Below are positions 54,048-62,613 of a stretch of 64,000 nucleotides of DNA, piece by piece (position 1 is the first letter of the stretch; each line of letters begins with the position of its first letter). The translations under genes and the position numbers were made by a program. The stretch comes from Streptomyces sp. NBC_00341 (lineage in GTDB: Bacteria > Actinomycetota > Actinomycetes > Streptomycetales > Streptomycetaceae). The notes below the pieces were generated by a model. It searched no databases. It saw only the letters and a list, made by a program, of their open reading frames with translations, and was not told where the DNA came from. Location: NCBI RefSeq assembly GCF_041435055.1, contig NZ_CP108002.1, positions 7,316,001 to 7,380,000 on the forward strand. The letters run 5' to 3'.

Positions 54048-54404
54048 ATGACCTCCATTGCGCAGATCGCGACCCTGGCGACCTTCGGGGCGGTGTTGGC
54101 GGTTCTCTCCGTCGGTCACAACCTCGCGGACCACGTGATCGGGCAGACCGCCCAGCAGGCCGAGGGGAAGGCGGCGCCGTCGGCGGCCCAGGCCGCCGAC
54201 GGCGTGAGCCCGCGGCGGGGCTGGGGTGCATGCCCGGGACACGTCTCTTCTGTTGGGCTGGTGACCCAGGAGCCTCCCCTCGGTAGGCATCTGTGCTGGT
54301 CAAAGTCTCAAGGACCGGTGCAACGGTGGTCGACAGATGTCGTGCATGGCATACGAGATCATGGGCGCGGACCGATCGGGGAAGACACAGGGGGTAGAGG
54401 AATC
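54048..54404 (+). pseudogene. Remnant of an integrative-element-type small membrane gene, fused in frame to the LRV gene
   Basis: It has a strong AGGAGG site (54037-54042), ATG 54048 and a credible start: IAQIATLATFGAVLAVLSVG, HNLADHVIGQTAQQAEGKAA, GWGACPGHV. This resembles the small membrane (DUF3307-like) protein carried by actinomycete integrative elements. After about residue 66 the sequence is no longer protein-like, but the frame stays open into the next gene. It is probably truncated by a recombination event. A long fusion protein is possible but unlikely. Confidence 0.5.
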
Positions 54405-55799
54405 ATGGTGGCGTTCCACGCATCCGCGCTGGACGGAGTGGCCCGAAGTCCGGCGCTGCCGACGCCGCTGCTGCTGCGCCTGCTCGCCGTCGGGGCAGAC
54501 GGTGACCGTCCGCCCCGTGACGTTCTTCACCGGGCCGGACTCCCCGAGTCGGCCGTCGCGCTGATCCTGACCCATCCGAACCCGGGAGCCCGGATCGATT
54601 TCGCCATGAGTGCCAGGGCGGAGCCCGCACAGCGGGCTCCGCTCGCGGACGACCCTTCTCCCAAGGTGCGGGCAGCTCTCGCACATGGACCCGAGGTGTA
54701 CGGTCCGCGCGCAAAGATCGCGCCGCTCCCGGATGCCGTGTGCGCCCGCCTGCTCGACGACCCCGATCATTCCGTACGCGCGGCCCTGCTGGAGTCGCCC
54801 CATCTGGCGCCATCGTTCGTGGCATCGACGGCCACTCATCACCGTGCGGCAGCGCGCCGGGAAGCGGTGCGTGCATGGGAGGCCCTGTCGGCGGGCGAGC
54901 GGTCGGCATTGCTGGCCGACCCCGACCCCGAGGTGCGGCGGGCCGCCGGGCTGCAGGAGTGCCGGCGGGACGCCCGCGTGACCGCCGACCTCCTCCGCGA
55001 CCCGAAGTCCGCCGCCGAGGCGCTGCGCCGCGGGCTCCTTGACCGTGCCGGCGCCGAGCGGTGCGTCGCCGAGCGGACGCACCTGGCCTCCCTCGCCGAG
55101 AACCCGTCGCTGCCCGCCGACCTCGTAGAGCGGCTCGCCGTGGACCCCGACGAAGCCGTACGGCTCGCCGTCTCCCTGCGGCCCGAGCTGGATGAGACAC
55201 GGCGCATGGCCATCGACTTCACGGTCGGGGACCTCGACAGGGGCGACGGCGTGCGGTGGGTATGCGACGGGCTCGCCGCCCCCGAGGTAATCCGCCGGGC
55301 CGCGACCTCCGCTCACCCGCTGCTCCAGCGCGCCGCCGCCCGAAGCCCCCATCTGACGCCCGACCTGCTGAGCCTGCTCGCACGCGTCGAGGACCCAGTG
55401 GTGGAGAACCTCCTGGGCATTCACCACCCCGACACTCCGGAGGAGGTCCTGATGCGGGTGTTCGCGCGGCTGGGCGGGACGTTCTCCGCCTGGATGGCGG
55501 AGACGCACCCTCGGTTCCCCCGCGAGGGCCTGGCCACCCGCTACGCGAACCACCCCGACGGGAACTACCGCCGGCTGGCCGTACGGGATCCGGCCGCCAC
55601 GCCGGAGCTGATCGAACGGCTCAGCCACGACCCCGTCGTCTGGACGCGTCAGGCGGCGGCCCGCGACCCGCGCCTCCCGCTCCACCGGCTCCGCGCGGCC
55701 CTCCTGGTCCGCGAACTGGCCTCCAGCGCGGGTGCCAACCCGGCGCTCCCCGAGGACGAGATGGCCGCCGTCCTGGACCGGGCCGGCGTTCCCGCCTGA
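54405..55799 (+). CDS. Leucine-rich-repeat-variant (LRV) protein
   Basis: A 464-aa all-helical repeat protein. Units of about 24 residues recur, for example LADDPSPKVRAALA, LLDDPDHSVRAALLESPHL, LADPDPEVRRAAGLQE and RDPAATPELIERLSHDPVVW, spanning nearly the whole length. Such scaffolds bind partners; Streptomyces carry many of unknown role. ATG 54405 follows GTAGAGGAATC. The frame is also open upstream through 54048. No catalytic domain is seen. Confidence 0.75.
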   Translation: MVAFHASALDGVARSPALPTPLLLRLLAVGADGDRPPRDVLHRAGLPESAVALILTHPNPGARIDFAMSARAEPAQRAPLADDPSPKVRAALAHGPEVYGPRAKIAPLPDAVCARLLDDPDHSVRAALLESPHLAPSFVASTATHHRAAARREAVRAWEALSAGERSALLADPDPEVRRAAGLQECRRDARVTADLLRDPKSAAEALRRGLLDRAGAERCVAERTHLASLAENPSLPADLVERLAVDPDEAVRLAVSLRPELDETRRMAIDFTVGDLDRGDGVRWVCDGLAAPEVIRRAATSAHPLLQRAAARSPHLTPDLLSLLARVEDPVVENLLGIHHPDTPEEVLMRVFARLGGTFSAWMAETHPRFPREGLATRYANHPDGNYRRLAVRDPAATPELIERLSHDPVVWTRQAAARDPRLPLHRLRAALLVRELASSAGANPALPEDEMAAVLDRAGVPA

Positions 55800-55881
55800 C
55801 CGCCGGGCGGAACCGACCTGCTCGCACCCCGAAGTGAAGGCTGCGATCCATCGACCAGCGGTTGGTATCTGGGTTCCCAGC

Positions 55882-56028
55882 TCAGCGGGGGCGGTGAGGG
55901 GCGCTGTTGAGCTGGGTCATCAACTCGCGGTTCGTGGCTCGGGATGCCTGGAGGTCTTCTTCGCGTTCGGAGAGCTGGTCGCGGAGCTCGGTGACTTGTT
56001 GTTCAAGGTGGTCGACCTTCCGCTGGAG
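55882..56028 (-). pseudogene. C-terminal remnant of a DUF6262-like, recombinase-associated protein
   Basis: The last about 48 codons on the minus strand (RKVDHLEQQVTELRDQL, LQASRATNRELMTQLN) read as a coiled coil with the ending typical of DUF6262 proteins, which accompany tyrosine recombinases in Streptomyces integrative elements. Upstream of about 56028 the frame becomes the antisense of another gene fragment, marking a junction. Confidence 0.5.
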
Positions 56029-56355
56029 GCAGAGGACGCACAGGCCCAACGATGGTTCGCCGACACCCTGACCGCCGCGCGCAGCTTCGGTGAGGCATTG
56101 ACCTGGTACGAGAAGGCCTGGCGGCGGGGCGAGATCCGGGCTCTGAAGAGCGCGGCCGAAGCCGTGTACGCGGCGGGCCGGGACCAGGAGGCACTCGTTC
56201 TGCACGGCAGGTACTGGGGCGCCCGGACCGGCCCGCTCGTGCTGGCCCGTCCCTCCCCTCCGGGAGAAGAGGCCACCGTTGCCCGCGTACGCCGGTACGG
56301 CTGGAACATCGACGGCCCGCCCGCCGGTGAGTGGGCGGCTCCGCTGCCGCCATGA
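56029..56355 (+). pseudogene. C-terminal remnant of a TPR-like protein
   Basis: About 108 plausible codons (QRWFADTLTAARSFGEALTW, IRALKSAAEAVYAAGRDQEA) end in a stop at 56353-56355. There is no start or ribosome site; the 5' part is missing at the junction with the DUF6262-like remnant. TPR-type helices are visible. Confidence 0.5.
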
Positions 56356-56363
56356 GCGCGAAA

Positions 56364-56390
56364 CGGCTCCGCCCGGGGAGGGCGGAGCCG
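56364..56390 (-). terminator. Terminator of the GlsB-like gene
   Basis: An 11-bp stem (56364-56374 with 56380-56390) with a 5-nt loop is followed on the minus strand by TTTCG, 25 nt after the stop at 56415. Confidence 0.75.
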
Positions 56391-56414
56391 ATTCTCGGTG
56401 ACGTTCGTACGGGG

Positions 56415-56684
56415 TCAGGCGTGGCGGCGGTTGCCGGTGAAGACGCGGTACAGCACGAGGAGAATGAGCGAGCCGACGATGGCCGCGATCCAGGTGGAGA
56501 GGTCGAAGAACCCGTCGATGGAGTCGACGCCGAAGATGACCTTGCCGAGCCAGCCGCCGAGCAGACCGCCCGCGATACCGATGAGCATCGTGATGATGAT
56601 GCCGCCCGGGTCCTTGCCCGGCATCAGGGCCTTGGCGATGAGGCCCGCGAGCAAGCCGATGATGATCCAAGCAATGATGCCCAT
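56415..56684 (-). CDS. GlsB/YeaQ/YmgE-family stress membrane protein
   Basis: An 89-aa protein with three spans and Gly-rich turns (IIIGLLAGLIAKALMPGKDPGG, GIAGGLLGGWLGKVIFG), the usual form of transglycosylase-associated proteins. Family members respond to acid or osmotic stress; the mechanism is unknown. ATG 56684 has AGGAGAGG-like sequence upstream. Monocistronic. Confidence 0.88.
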   Translation of the reverse strand: MGIIAWIIIGLLAGLIAKALMPGKDPGGIIITMLIGIAGGLLGGWLGKVIFGVDSIDGFFDLSTWIAAIVGSLILLVLYRVFTGNRRHA

Positions 56685-57073
56685 AATGCCTCTCCTACCT
56701 CGTCGTATAAAGTCGCTGTCAAGGACCGTCTTTACCGTGTCGGCGCTTTCAAACGTTGATCACACAGATGCGCGGCGCCGCTGAGCGGGTCCGGTGTCCC
56801 CGTCGGAGAGCCGCTGCCGCGTGCAGCCGTCCTCCGCTTCGTGGCGCGTGACGTCGGCCGGTAGGTGTAGGACGACAGGCCTCGAAGGCCGATCGGCTGC
56901 CGCCGGGAACAGACGGTCCGGCCGGTGCGGTTGCATCAACCGGGGGACCGGCGCCGTACGGGCGGGGATTCGCGGCGACCGCAGTGTCGACCGCCCGCCG
57001 GGTGGCGGCCCCCTGGATCGCGGTACGCCCGCCGCGCACTCGTACCAGAAGCATTCCGCAGGAGGACTTTTTC
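56685..57073. other. 389-bp divergent intergenic region
   Basis: It has a moderately AT-rich part near 56700-56765 (possible promoter of the GlsB-like gene) and a GC-rich remainder. No gene, repeat or RNA is recognised; only the PIG-L gene's GGAGG at 57061 is clear. Confidence 0.5.
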
Positions 57074-57907
57074 ATGACCGACCGGCCGTTGACCCTCATG
57101 GCAGTGCACGCCCACCCCGATGACGAGGCCACCGGAACCGGCGGAATCCTCGCGCGCTACGCGGCGGAAGGCATCCGCACGGTTCTCGTGACCTGTACCG
57201 ACGGCGGTTGCGGTGACGGACCGGGGGGTGTCAAGCCGGGTGGCCCCGGGCACGATCCGGCGGCCGTCGCCTCGATGCGCCGCAAGGAGCTCGAGGCGAG
57301 CTGCGAGGTCCTGAAGATCAGCGACCTGGAGATGCTGGACTACGCGGACTCCGGGATGATCGGCTGGCCGAGCAACGAAGCCCCCGGATCCTTCTGGCAG
57401 ACCCCCGTCGAGGAGGGCGCCGCCCGGCTCGCGGAACTCATGCGGCACTACCGGCCCGATGTGGTCGTCACGTACGACGAGAACGGCTTCTACGGCCACC
57501 CCGACCACATCCAGGCGCACCGCATCACGATGGCGGCGCTGGAGATGACCTCGCTGACCCCGAAGGTGTACTGGACGACGATGCCCCGCTCGATGATGCA
57601 GCGGTTCGGGGAGACCATGCGCGAGTTCCACGAGGACATGCCCGAGCCGGACCCCGCAGAGGCCGCCGCGATGGCCGAGATCGGCCTCCCCGACGACGAG
57701 ATCACCACATGGGTGGACACCACCGCGTTCAGCGGTCAGAAGTTCGACGCGCTGGCCGCGCACGCCAGCCAGGGCGAGAACATCTTCTTCCTCAAGATGG
57801 GCAAGGAGAGGTTCGGCGAGTTCATGGGCCTGGAGACCTTCGTGCGCGTCAAGGACGCGACGGGTGCGGCCCTGCCCGAGAACGATCTCTTCGCCGGACT
57901 GCGCTGA
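57074..57907 (+). CDS. PIG-L/LmbE-family deacetylase (Mca-like)
   Basis: A 277-aa zinc-dependent N-deacetylase. Metal and catalytic motif AHPDDEATGTGG at the start, VTCTDGGCGDG, and the later YGHPDHIQAH with the third zinc His. Related enzymes include mycothiol S-conjugate amidase and GlcNAc-inositol deacetylase. The usual 280-290-aa length fits. ATG 57074 follows GGAGG at 57061-57065. The substrate cannot be told from sequence. Confidence 0.88.
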   Translation: MTDRPLTLMAVHAHPDDEATGTGGILARYAAEGIRTVLVTCTDGGCGDGPGGVKPGGPGHDPAAVASMRRKELEASCEVLKISDLEMLDYADSGMIGWPSNEAPGSFWQTPVEEGAARLAELMRHYRPDVVVTYDENGFYGHPDHIQAHRITMAALEMTSLTPKVYWTTMPRSMMQRFGETMREFHEDMPEPDPAEAAAMAEIGLPDDEITTWVDTTAFSGQKFDALAAHASQGENIFFLKMGKERFGEFMGLETFVRVKDATGAALPENDLFAGLR

Positions 57908-57955
57908 CCTCCGCCTGCCCGCGGCGCCCGCCCTCCTCTGTCCGGTCTATTCGGT

Positions 57956-58870
57956 CTATTCGATCTGTCCGAGCGTGAGCATCGCCTCCGCGACCTCGTC
58001 GACGGCCGCGTCGGGGATCGCGGTGGCCGCCCCGTCGAGGACGAGCAGCCGTGCCCCGGGGATCTCGCGCGCGATCGCCTCGCCGTTGCCGACGGGGAAG
58101 AACGGGTCGCGGCGGCCGTGGACGACGAGTGCGGGGACCGCGATCCCGGGCAGACGCTCGCGCCAACGGGGTGTGCAGTCGAGCTTGGAGAACACCATGC
58201 CCAGTTGGTTGGCCAGGTGGACCGGCGGCGCTGAGGAGGGTGTGCGGTCCCAGACGCGCCCGGCGACCGCGCGTGCGGCGGCGGGGTCGTCGCCGCGGAT
58301 CTCCGCGCCGTCGGCGGCGAACTCCGCCACCGCCTCGCGGTCGGCCCAGTCGGGCATCCGGCGCGCGAACAGCCGGCTCATCGTCGCCCGGTCGTGGTCG
58401 GGGAGGTCCTTGTCGGGCGGGCCGGGGGCGACCGGGCGGGTGCCGGCCAGGGTGAGCGCGGAGAACGTGCCCGGGTGGTCGAGCACGGCCACCTGGGCGA
58501 CCATCCCGCCGACGCCGATCCCCGCGAGGTGCGCGGGCCGCCCGCCGAGCGCTTCGGCAAGGGCCGCCGCGTCGGCGGCGAGGTCGCGCAGGGTGTAGGC
58601 GGGCGCCTGCGGGTCCGTCGTCGTCGACTCCCCGCTGTCGCGCAGGTCGTAGCGCACCACACGGCGCCCGCCCCCGGCGAGGCGCTCGCACAGCGCGTCG
58701 GGCCAGGAGAGCATGGTCGTCCCGCCCACGAGCAGGACGAGTGGTGCGTCGTCGTCACCGAACGACTCGATTCCCAAGGAGATCTCCTGCGTGCTGACAG
58801 GGTCGGGCCGCTCTGCGGCGGAGGTGTCGGGAGAGACGGAGGCGGAGGTGTCGACGCTGATACGAGTCAT
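57956..58870 (-). CDS. Alpha/beta-hydrolase fold protein lacking the catalytic Ser and His
   Basis: A 304-aa alpha/beta-hydrolase of the RdmC/esterase type (VLLVGGTTMLSWPDAL, YDLRDSGESTT). The nucleophile elbow, normally G-x-S-x-G-G, reads AGIGVGGMVAQ with Gly (GGC) in place of Ser. The loop that should carry the catalytic His reads LDGAATAIPDA. Only the Asp in VHGRRDPFFP remains. It may be a binding pseudoenzyme, or use other chemistry. ATG 58870 is preferred to 58891. Divergent from the DGPF operon. Confidence 0.85.
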   Translation of the reverse strand: MTRISVDTSASVSPDTSAAERPDPVSTQEISLGIESFGDDDAPLVLLVGGTTMLSWPDALCERLAGGGRRVVRYDLRDSGESTTTDPQAPAYTLRDLAADAAALAEALGGRPAHLAGIGVGGMVAQVAVLDHPGTFSALTLAGTRPVAPGPPDKDLPDHDRATMSRLFARRMPDWADREAVAEFAADGAEIRGDDPAAARAVAGRVWDRTPSSAPPVHLANQLGMVFSKLDCTPRWRERLPGIAVPALVVHGRRDPFFPVGNGEAIAREIPGARLLVLDGAATAIPDAAVDEVAEAMLTLGQIE

Positions 58871-59041
58871 ACCAGGGCAGACTCGATCCACTGCCCGAAC
58901 TCATCGCTCACGCCGACACAGCGGATCATCAAAGCCCTGGCGGGGGAGCAGGGGTGAACCGGAAAAGAAATCCGCGCCGCGTTGTCGGATTCCGCGAAGG
59001 CCGTTCGTCGTCCTCATGAAGCGTCCGAAAGGAGAACGGTC

Positions 59042-59743
59042 ATGAAGTACGTGTTGTTCATCGCCACGGACCCGGCAGGGGAGCCGGCCGACGAGAACGT
59101 GCAGGCGTGGGTCGAGAAGTGGAACGACCGAGGCGTCCGTGTGGAGGGGATGCCGCTCAAGCCGGCCGACGAGACCAGGACGGTCCGCGTGCGCGGGGAC
59201 CGGGTCCTGGTCACCGACGGCCCGTTCGCCGAGACGGCCGAGTGGATCGCCGGGTACGACCTCGTGGAGGCCGCCGACCTCGACGAGGCGATCGAGGTCG
59301 CCGCCTCGCACCCGATGGCCACCGCAGGACGCATCGAGGTCCGGCCGGTCGAACCGCTCGATCTCGGACCCGGCACCGGAAACGTCCCGCACGAGGGCGA
59401 CGCGCCCGCCTCCCGCTTCCTCGCGATCCTGCGGACGGACCCGGAAGCGCCCGCCTTCACCCCCGAGCCCGCCGCGGTGGCCGACTGGGTCCGCGACGGC
59501 CTCGCCTCCGGCCGCTACCTGGCCGGTGAGCACCTGCGTCCCGTCCAGGACGCCACCCTCGTACGCCGCCGCGAAGGGGAGTTGCTGATCACCGACGGCG
59601 CGTACACGGACGGGCCGGAACGGGTGTCCGGGATCGTGTTCGTGGACGGCGACTGGGAGGAAGCGATCCGCTACCTCGCCCGCTGTCCCATGGCGCGGTC
59701 CGGAAGCGTCGAACTGCGCGAGTTCTGGGGCGACTTCTCGTGA
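59042..59743 (+). CDS. DGPF/YciI-family protein (two domains)
   Basis: A 233-aa protein of two YCII-related domains: KYVLFIATDPAG with VLVTDGPFAETAEWIAGYDL (the DGPF motif), and RFLAILRTDPEAP with LLITDGAYTDGPERVSGIVF. Such proteins are the hallmark neighbours of ECF42 sigma factors. ATG 59042 follows AAAGGAGAACGG. Its TGA overlaps the sigma-factor GTG. The role (a sensory or metabolite-related partner) is unknown. Confidence 0.9.
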   Translation: MKYVLFIATDPAGEPADENVQAWVEKWNDRGVRVEGMPLKPADETRTVRVRGDRVLVTDGPFAETAEWIAGYDLVEAADLDEAIEVAASHPMATAGRIEVRPVEPLDLGPGTGNVPHEGDAPASRFLAILRTDPEAPAFTPEPAAVADWVRDGLASGRYLAGEHLRPVQDATLVRRREGELLITDGAYTDGPERVSGIVFVDGDWEEAIRYLARCPMARSGSVELREFWGDFS

Positions 59744-60987
59744 ACATCGGGCCGGCACAGGTGCGGGCGGCGCTCGCGGAGGCGTACCGGGGCGAGTGGG
59801 GCGCCGTGTTCGGCACGATCGTGCGCCTGACCGGCGACTGGGAGCTGGCCGAGGACTGCGCACAGGAGGCGTTCGCCCGCGCCCTGCCGGCCTGGGAGCG
59901 GGAAGGGGTGCCGCAGAAGCCGGGGGCATGGCTGGTGACCGCCGCGCGGCACCGCGCCTTCGACGTACTGCGTCGCGGGACGACCGAGCGCGGCAAGCTG
60001 GCCGAGGCCGCCGCGCTCAAGGCGGACCGTGAACCGCAGCCGCCCGGGGACGAGCGGCTGCGGCTGGTGTTCACCTGCTGCCACCCGGCGCTCCCCCTGG
60101 AATCCAGGGTCGCGCTGACCCTGCGGGCGGTCAGCGGCCTGACCACGCGGGAGATCGCCCGCGCGTTCCTGGTGGGCGAGGACACCGTGTCGCAACGGAT
60201 CCTGCGGGCGAAACGCAAGATCGCGGCGGCAGGCATCCCGTACCGGGTGCCGCCGCCCGGCGCACGCGCCGAACGGCTGGGCGGCGTACTCGCCGTCATC
60301 TACCTGATGTTCACCGAGGGTTACGCACCGAGTGACGGCAACACACAGCGCGACAGCCTCGCGGAGGAGGCCGTCCGCCTCGCCAGGCTCGTCGCCGCCG
60401 AGGCACCGGACGAGCCGGAGGCACGGGGGCTGCTCGCCCTGCTGCTGCTCCAGCATTCGAGGCGCGCCGCCCGGCTCGACGCCGAGGGTGGGCTGGTCAC
60501 GCTGGACCGGCAGGACCGCACGCGGTGGGACCACGCACTCGTCGCGGAGGGCGTGGCCCTCGCCCGCGAGGCCGTCGGGGCGGGCGGCCCCTACGCCCTC
60601 CAGGCGGCCATCGCCGCGCAGCACGCCCTCGCTCCGAGCGCGGCGGCGACCGACTGGGCGGCGATCGTGACGTGGTACGACCGGCTCCTCGCCCTGCGTG
60701 CGAACCCGGTGGTCGAACTCAACCGCGCTGTCGCGGTAGGGATGCACGAGGGTCCTCAGGCACAGCTGGATGCCGTGGACGCTCTCGGCACGTCCAAGAA
60801 GCTGGCCGGGAACCACGCCGTGCCCGCGGTCCGCGCGGACGCGCTGCGCCGGCTCGGCCGCGCGCGTGAGGCGGCCGGGGTATACCGGACGGCGGAGTCG
60901 ATCGCCCCGAACAGGGCGATCGCCCAGGAGTACGCCAAGCAGGCCGCAGTACTGGAACAGATGGATGAAGGGAACGTCCCGCTGTGA
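59740..60987 (+). CDS. ECF42-group RNA polymerase sigma factor
   Basis: A 415-aa ECF sigma factor. Region 2 is at about 5-75 (DWELAEDCAQEAFARALPAW) and region 4 at about 110-160 (LRAVSGLTTREIARAFLVGE). A long C-terminal extension with TPR-like helices and the conserved YLMFTEGYAPSDG follows; it is needed for activity in this group, which has no anti-sigma factor. It starts at GTG 59740 overlapping the DGPF gene. DGPF genes are the usual targets. Confidence 0.92.
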   Translation: MNIGPAQVRAALAEAYRGEWGAVFGTIVRLTGDWELAEDCAQEAFARALPAWEREGVPQKPGAWLVTAARHRAFDVLRRGTTERGKLAEAAALKADREPQPPGDERLRLVFTCCHPALPLESRVALTLRAVSGLTTREIARAFLVGEDTVSQRILRAKRKIAAAGIPYRVPPPGARAERLGGVLAVIYLMFTEGYAPSDGNTQRDSLAEEAVRLARLVAAEAPDEPEARGLLALLLLQHSRRAARLDAEGGLVTLDRQDRTRWDHALVAEGVALAREAVGAGGPYALQAAIAAQHALAPSAAATDWAAIVTWYDRLLALRANPVVELNRAVAVGMHEGPQAQLDAVDALGTSKKLAGNHAVPAVRADALRRLGRAREAAGVYRTAESIAPNRAIAQEYAKQAAVLEQMDEGNVPL

Positions 60988-61586
60988 CGCATGTGCATGA
61001 GGACGAAGTGCTCGCCCGGATCGCCCAAGGGCTCATCTACACCGAGTCGGAAGCGGCTTGCCTGAACTCCGAGCGCCGGACGGAGCAGATCTTCGACTAC
61101 AACCACACGCCCCCGCGCGAGGCGGCGAGACTCCGGTCGCTGCTGGTCGGGATTCTCGGCTCGGTCGGAGAACGTACGGTGCTGCTGCCGCCGTTCCACG
61201 CGGCGTTCGGCAGCAACGTCCACATCGGGGACGACTTCTTCGGGAACGTGAATCTGACGTTCGTCGACGACGTGGACATCCGCATAGGCGACGGCGTCAT
61301 GATCGCGCCCGGCGTGACACTGGCCACGACGGGACACCCGGTGCATCCCGCCCGCCGGGTCGACTTCGCGCGGTTCTCCGAACCGATCGTCATCGAGGAC
61401 AAGGTGTGGATCGGCAGCAACGTGGTGGTCCTGCCGGGTGTGCGCATCGGATACGGGTCGGTCATCGGCGCCGGCAGCGTCGTCAGCCGCGACATCCCCC
61501 CGATGTCGGTCGCTCTCGGGACACCCTGCCGGGTGGTCCGCGAGATCACCGACGAGGACCTCACCACCCGCCTCGCCGGCCGATAG
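60984..61586 (+). CDS. Maltose/galactoside O-acetyltransferase-like (left-handed beta-helix)
   Basis: A 200-aa hexapeptide-repeat acetyltransferase: N-terminal Mac domain (LNSERRTEQIFDYNHTPP), HAAFGSNVHIGDDFFGN, the catalytic His in TTGHPVHPARR and VWIGSNVVVLPGVRIGYGSV. It probably acetylates sugars with acetyl-CoA. GTG 60984 overlaps the sigma stop (GTGA), so all three genes are translationally coupled, an uncommon addition to an ECF42 unit. Confidence 0.9.
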   Translation: MTHVHEDEVLARIAQGLIYTESEAACLNSERRTEQIFDYNHTPPREAARLRSLLVGILGSVGERTVLLPPFHAAFGSNVHIGDDFFGNVNLTFVDDVDIRIGDGVMIAPGVTLATTGHPVHPARRVDFARFSEPIVIEDKVWIGSNVVVLPGVRIGYGSVIGAGSVVSRDIPPMSVALGTPCRVVREITDEDLTTRLAGR

Positions 61587-61752
61587 CGCGCCCTGCCCCG
61601 CCGGGAGCGTGCTGATCTGGCGGAGGTGCCGGGCTCGTTGTCACAGGCGCCGCTTAGAGTCTCTCCCACTCGTCACGGTGCGTTGCCCCGGACGGGTTTC
61701 ATCGGCGTGCCGCCGGTTCGGCGGCCGTCCGGAACAATGGGGAGAACAGCGC

Positions 61753-62613
61753 ATGGGGTGGGTTCCTGCGGGCGACTACGAAGTCGCCCTGGAGGCGGGC
61801 ACGGTGGTCTGCCGCAATGGGAAGGGCCGGCGGCTGAAGTCCGTTCCGGCCAGATTGAAGGACGACCCGGCGGTTGTCGGACTCCGGCAGTTGACCGAGT
61901 GGCTGGAGCAGCACGCACACCAGTGCCTGACGGACGTCGAGCAGTGGATGGTGCGTTCGCTGCCCGTCCCCACTGCCGTGCTCGCCCGGGTCTGGCCGGA
62001 CCCGGCGTGGCAGACGGCCCTGCGGGACGTGGTGATCACCGGCGTCGACGGTGGAGTCGCCGGGTTCCTGCGTGATGTCGACCCCGAGCGCGGCCTCGGC
62101 CTCGTCGACCTGGACGGCGACACGGTCCGCATCACACCGGACGTCGTCAGCCTGCCCCACCCCGTCCTCCTCGACGACCTCGACGAGCTGCGGGAGTTCG
62201 CGGTCGAACTGGAGGTGCGCCAGAACGTCGACCAGTTGTTCCGCGAGGTGTGGCGCCGCCCGCCCGGCCTCGCCCCGGACACCACGTCCGTGGACACCTA
62301 CGCCGGCGGTGTGTTCAAGGAACTGCGCTTCCTGCACGGCCGCGTCACCCAGCTCGGGTACCGCTCACGCGGCGGATACGCGGTCTGCCCGGTCGTCGAG
62401 GACGGCGCCACCACCGAGGCGCGCATCTGGATCGGTGAGCACGACGGTTACGACGAGTACGGCACCGAGACGGGCCCCCTGGGCTGGACCGACCCCGCGG
62501 GGCGTGCGCTGACGGCCGCCGAGGTCGGCCCCGTCGCGTGGTCAGAAGGTATGCGCATGGCGGCGGCGCTCTACGCCGGACGCGACGTGGCGGACGAGGA
62601 GCGGGCGGCATGA
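61753..62613 (+). CDS. DUF4132-like protein
   Basis: A 286-aa protein matching the DUF4132 type: CRNGKGRRLKSVPARLKDDP, RSLPVPTAVLARVWPDPAW, GFLRDVDPERGLGLVDLDGD, LDELREFAVELEVRQNVDQL and LGYRSRGGYAVCPV. Many DUF4132 proteins are much longer, so this is a short form. Function unknown; the family occurs beside MoxR/VWA-type genes. ATG 61753 has GGAGAACAG upstream. It overlaps the next gene by 4 bp. Confidence 0.7.
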   Translation: MGWVPAGDYEVALEAGTVVCRNGKGRRLKSVPARLKDDPAVVGLRQLTEWLEQHAHQCLTDVEQWMVRSLPVPTAVLARVWPDPAWQTALRDVVITGVDGGVAGFLRDVDPERGLGLVDLDGDTVRITPDVVSLPHPVLLDDLDELREFAVELEVRQNVDQLFREVWRRPPGLAPDTTSVDTYAGGVFKELRFLHGRVTQLGYRSRGGYAVCPVVEDGATTEARIWIGEHDGYDEYGTETGPLGWTDPAGRALTAAEVGPVAWSEGMRMAAALYAGRDVADEERAA

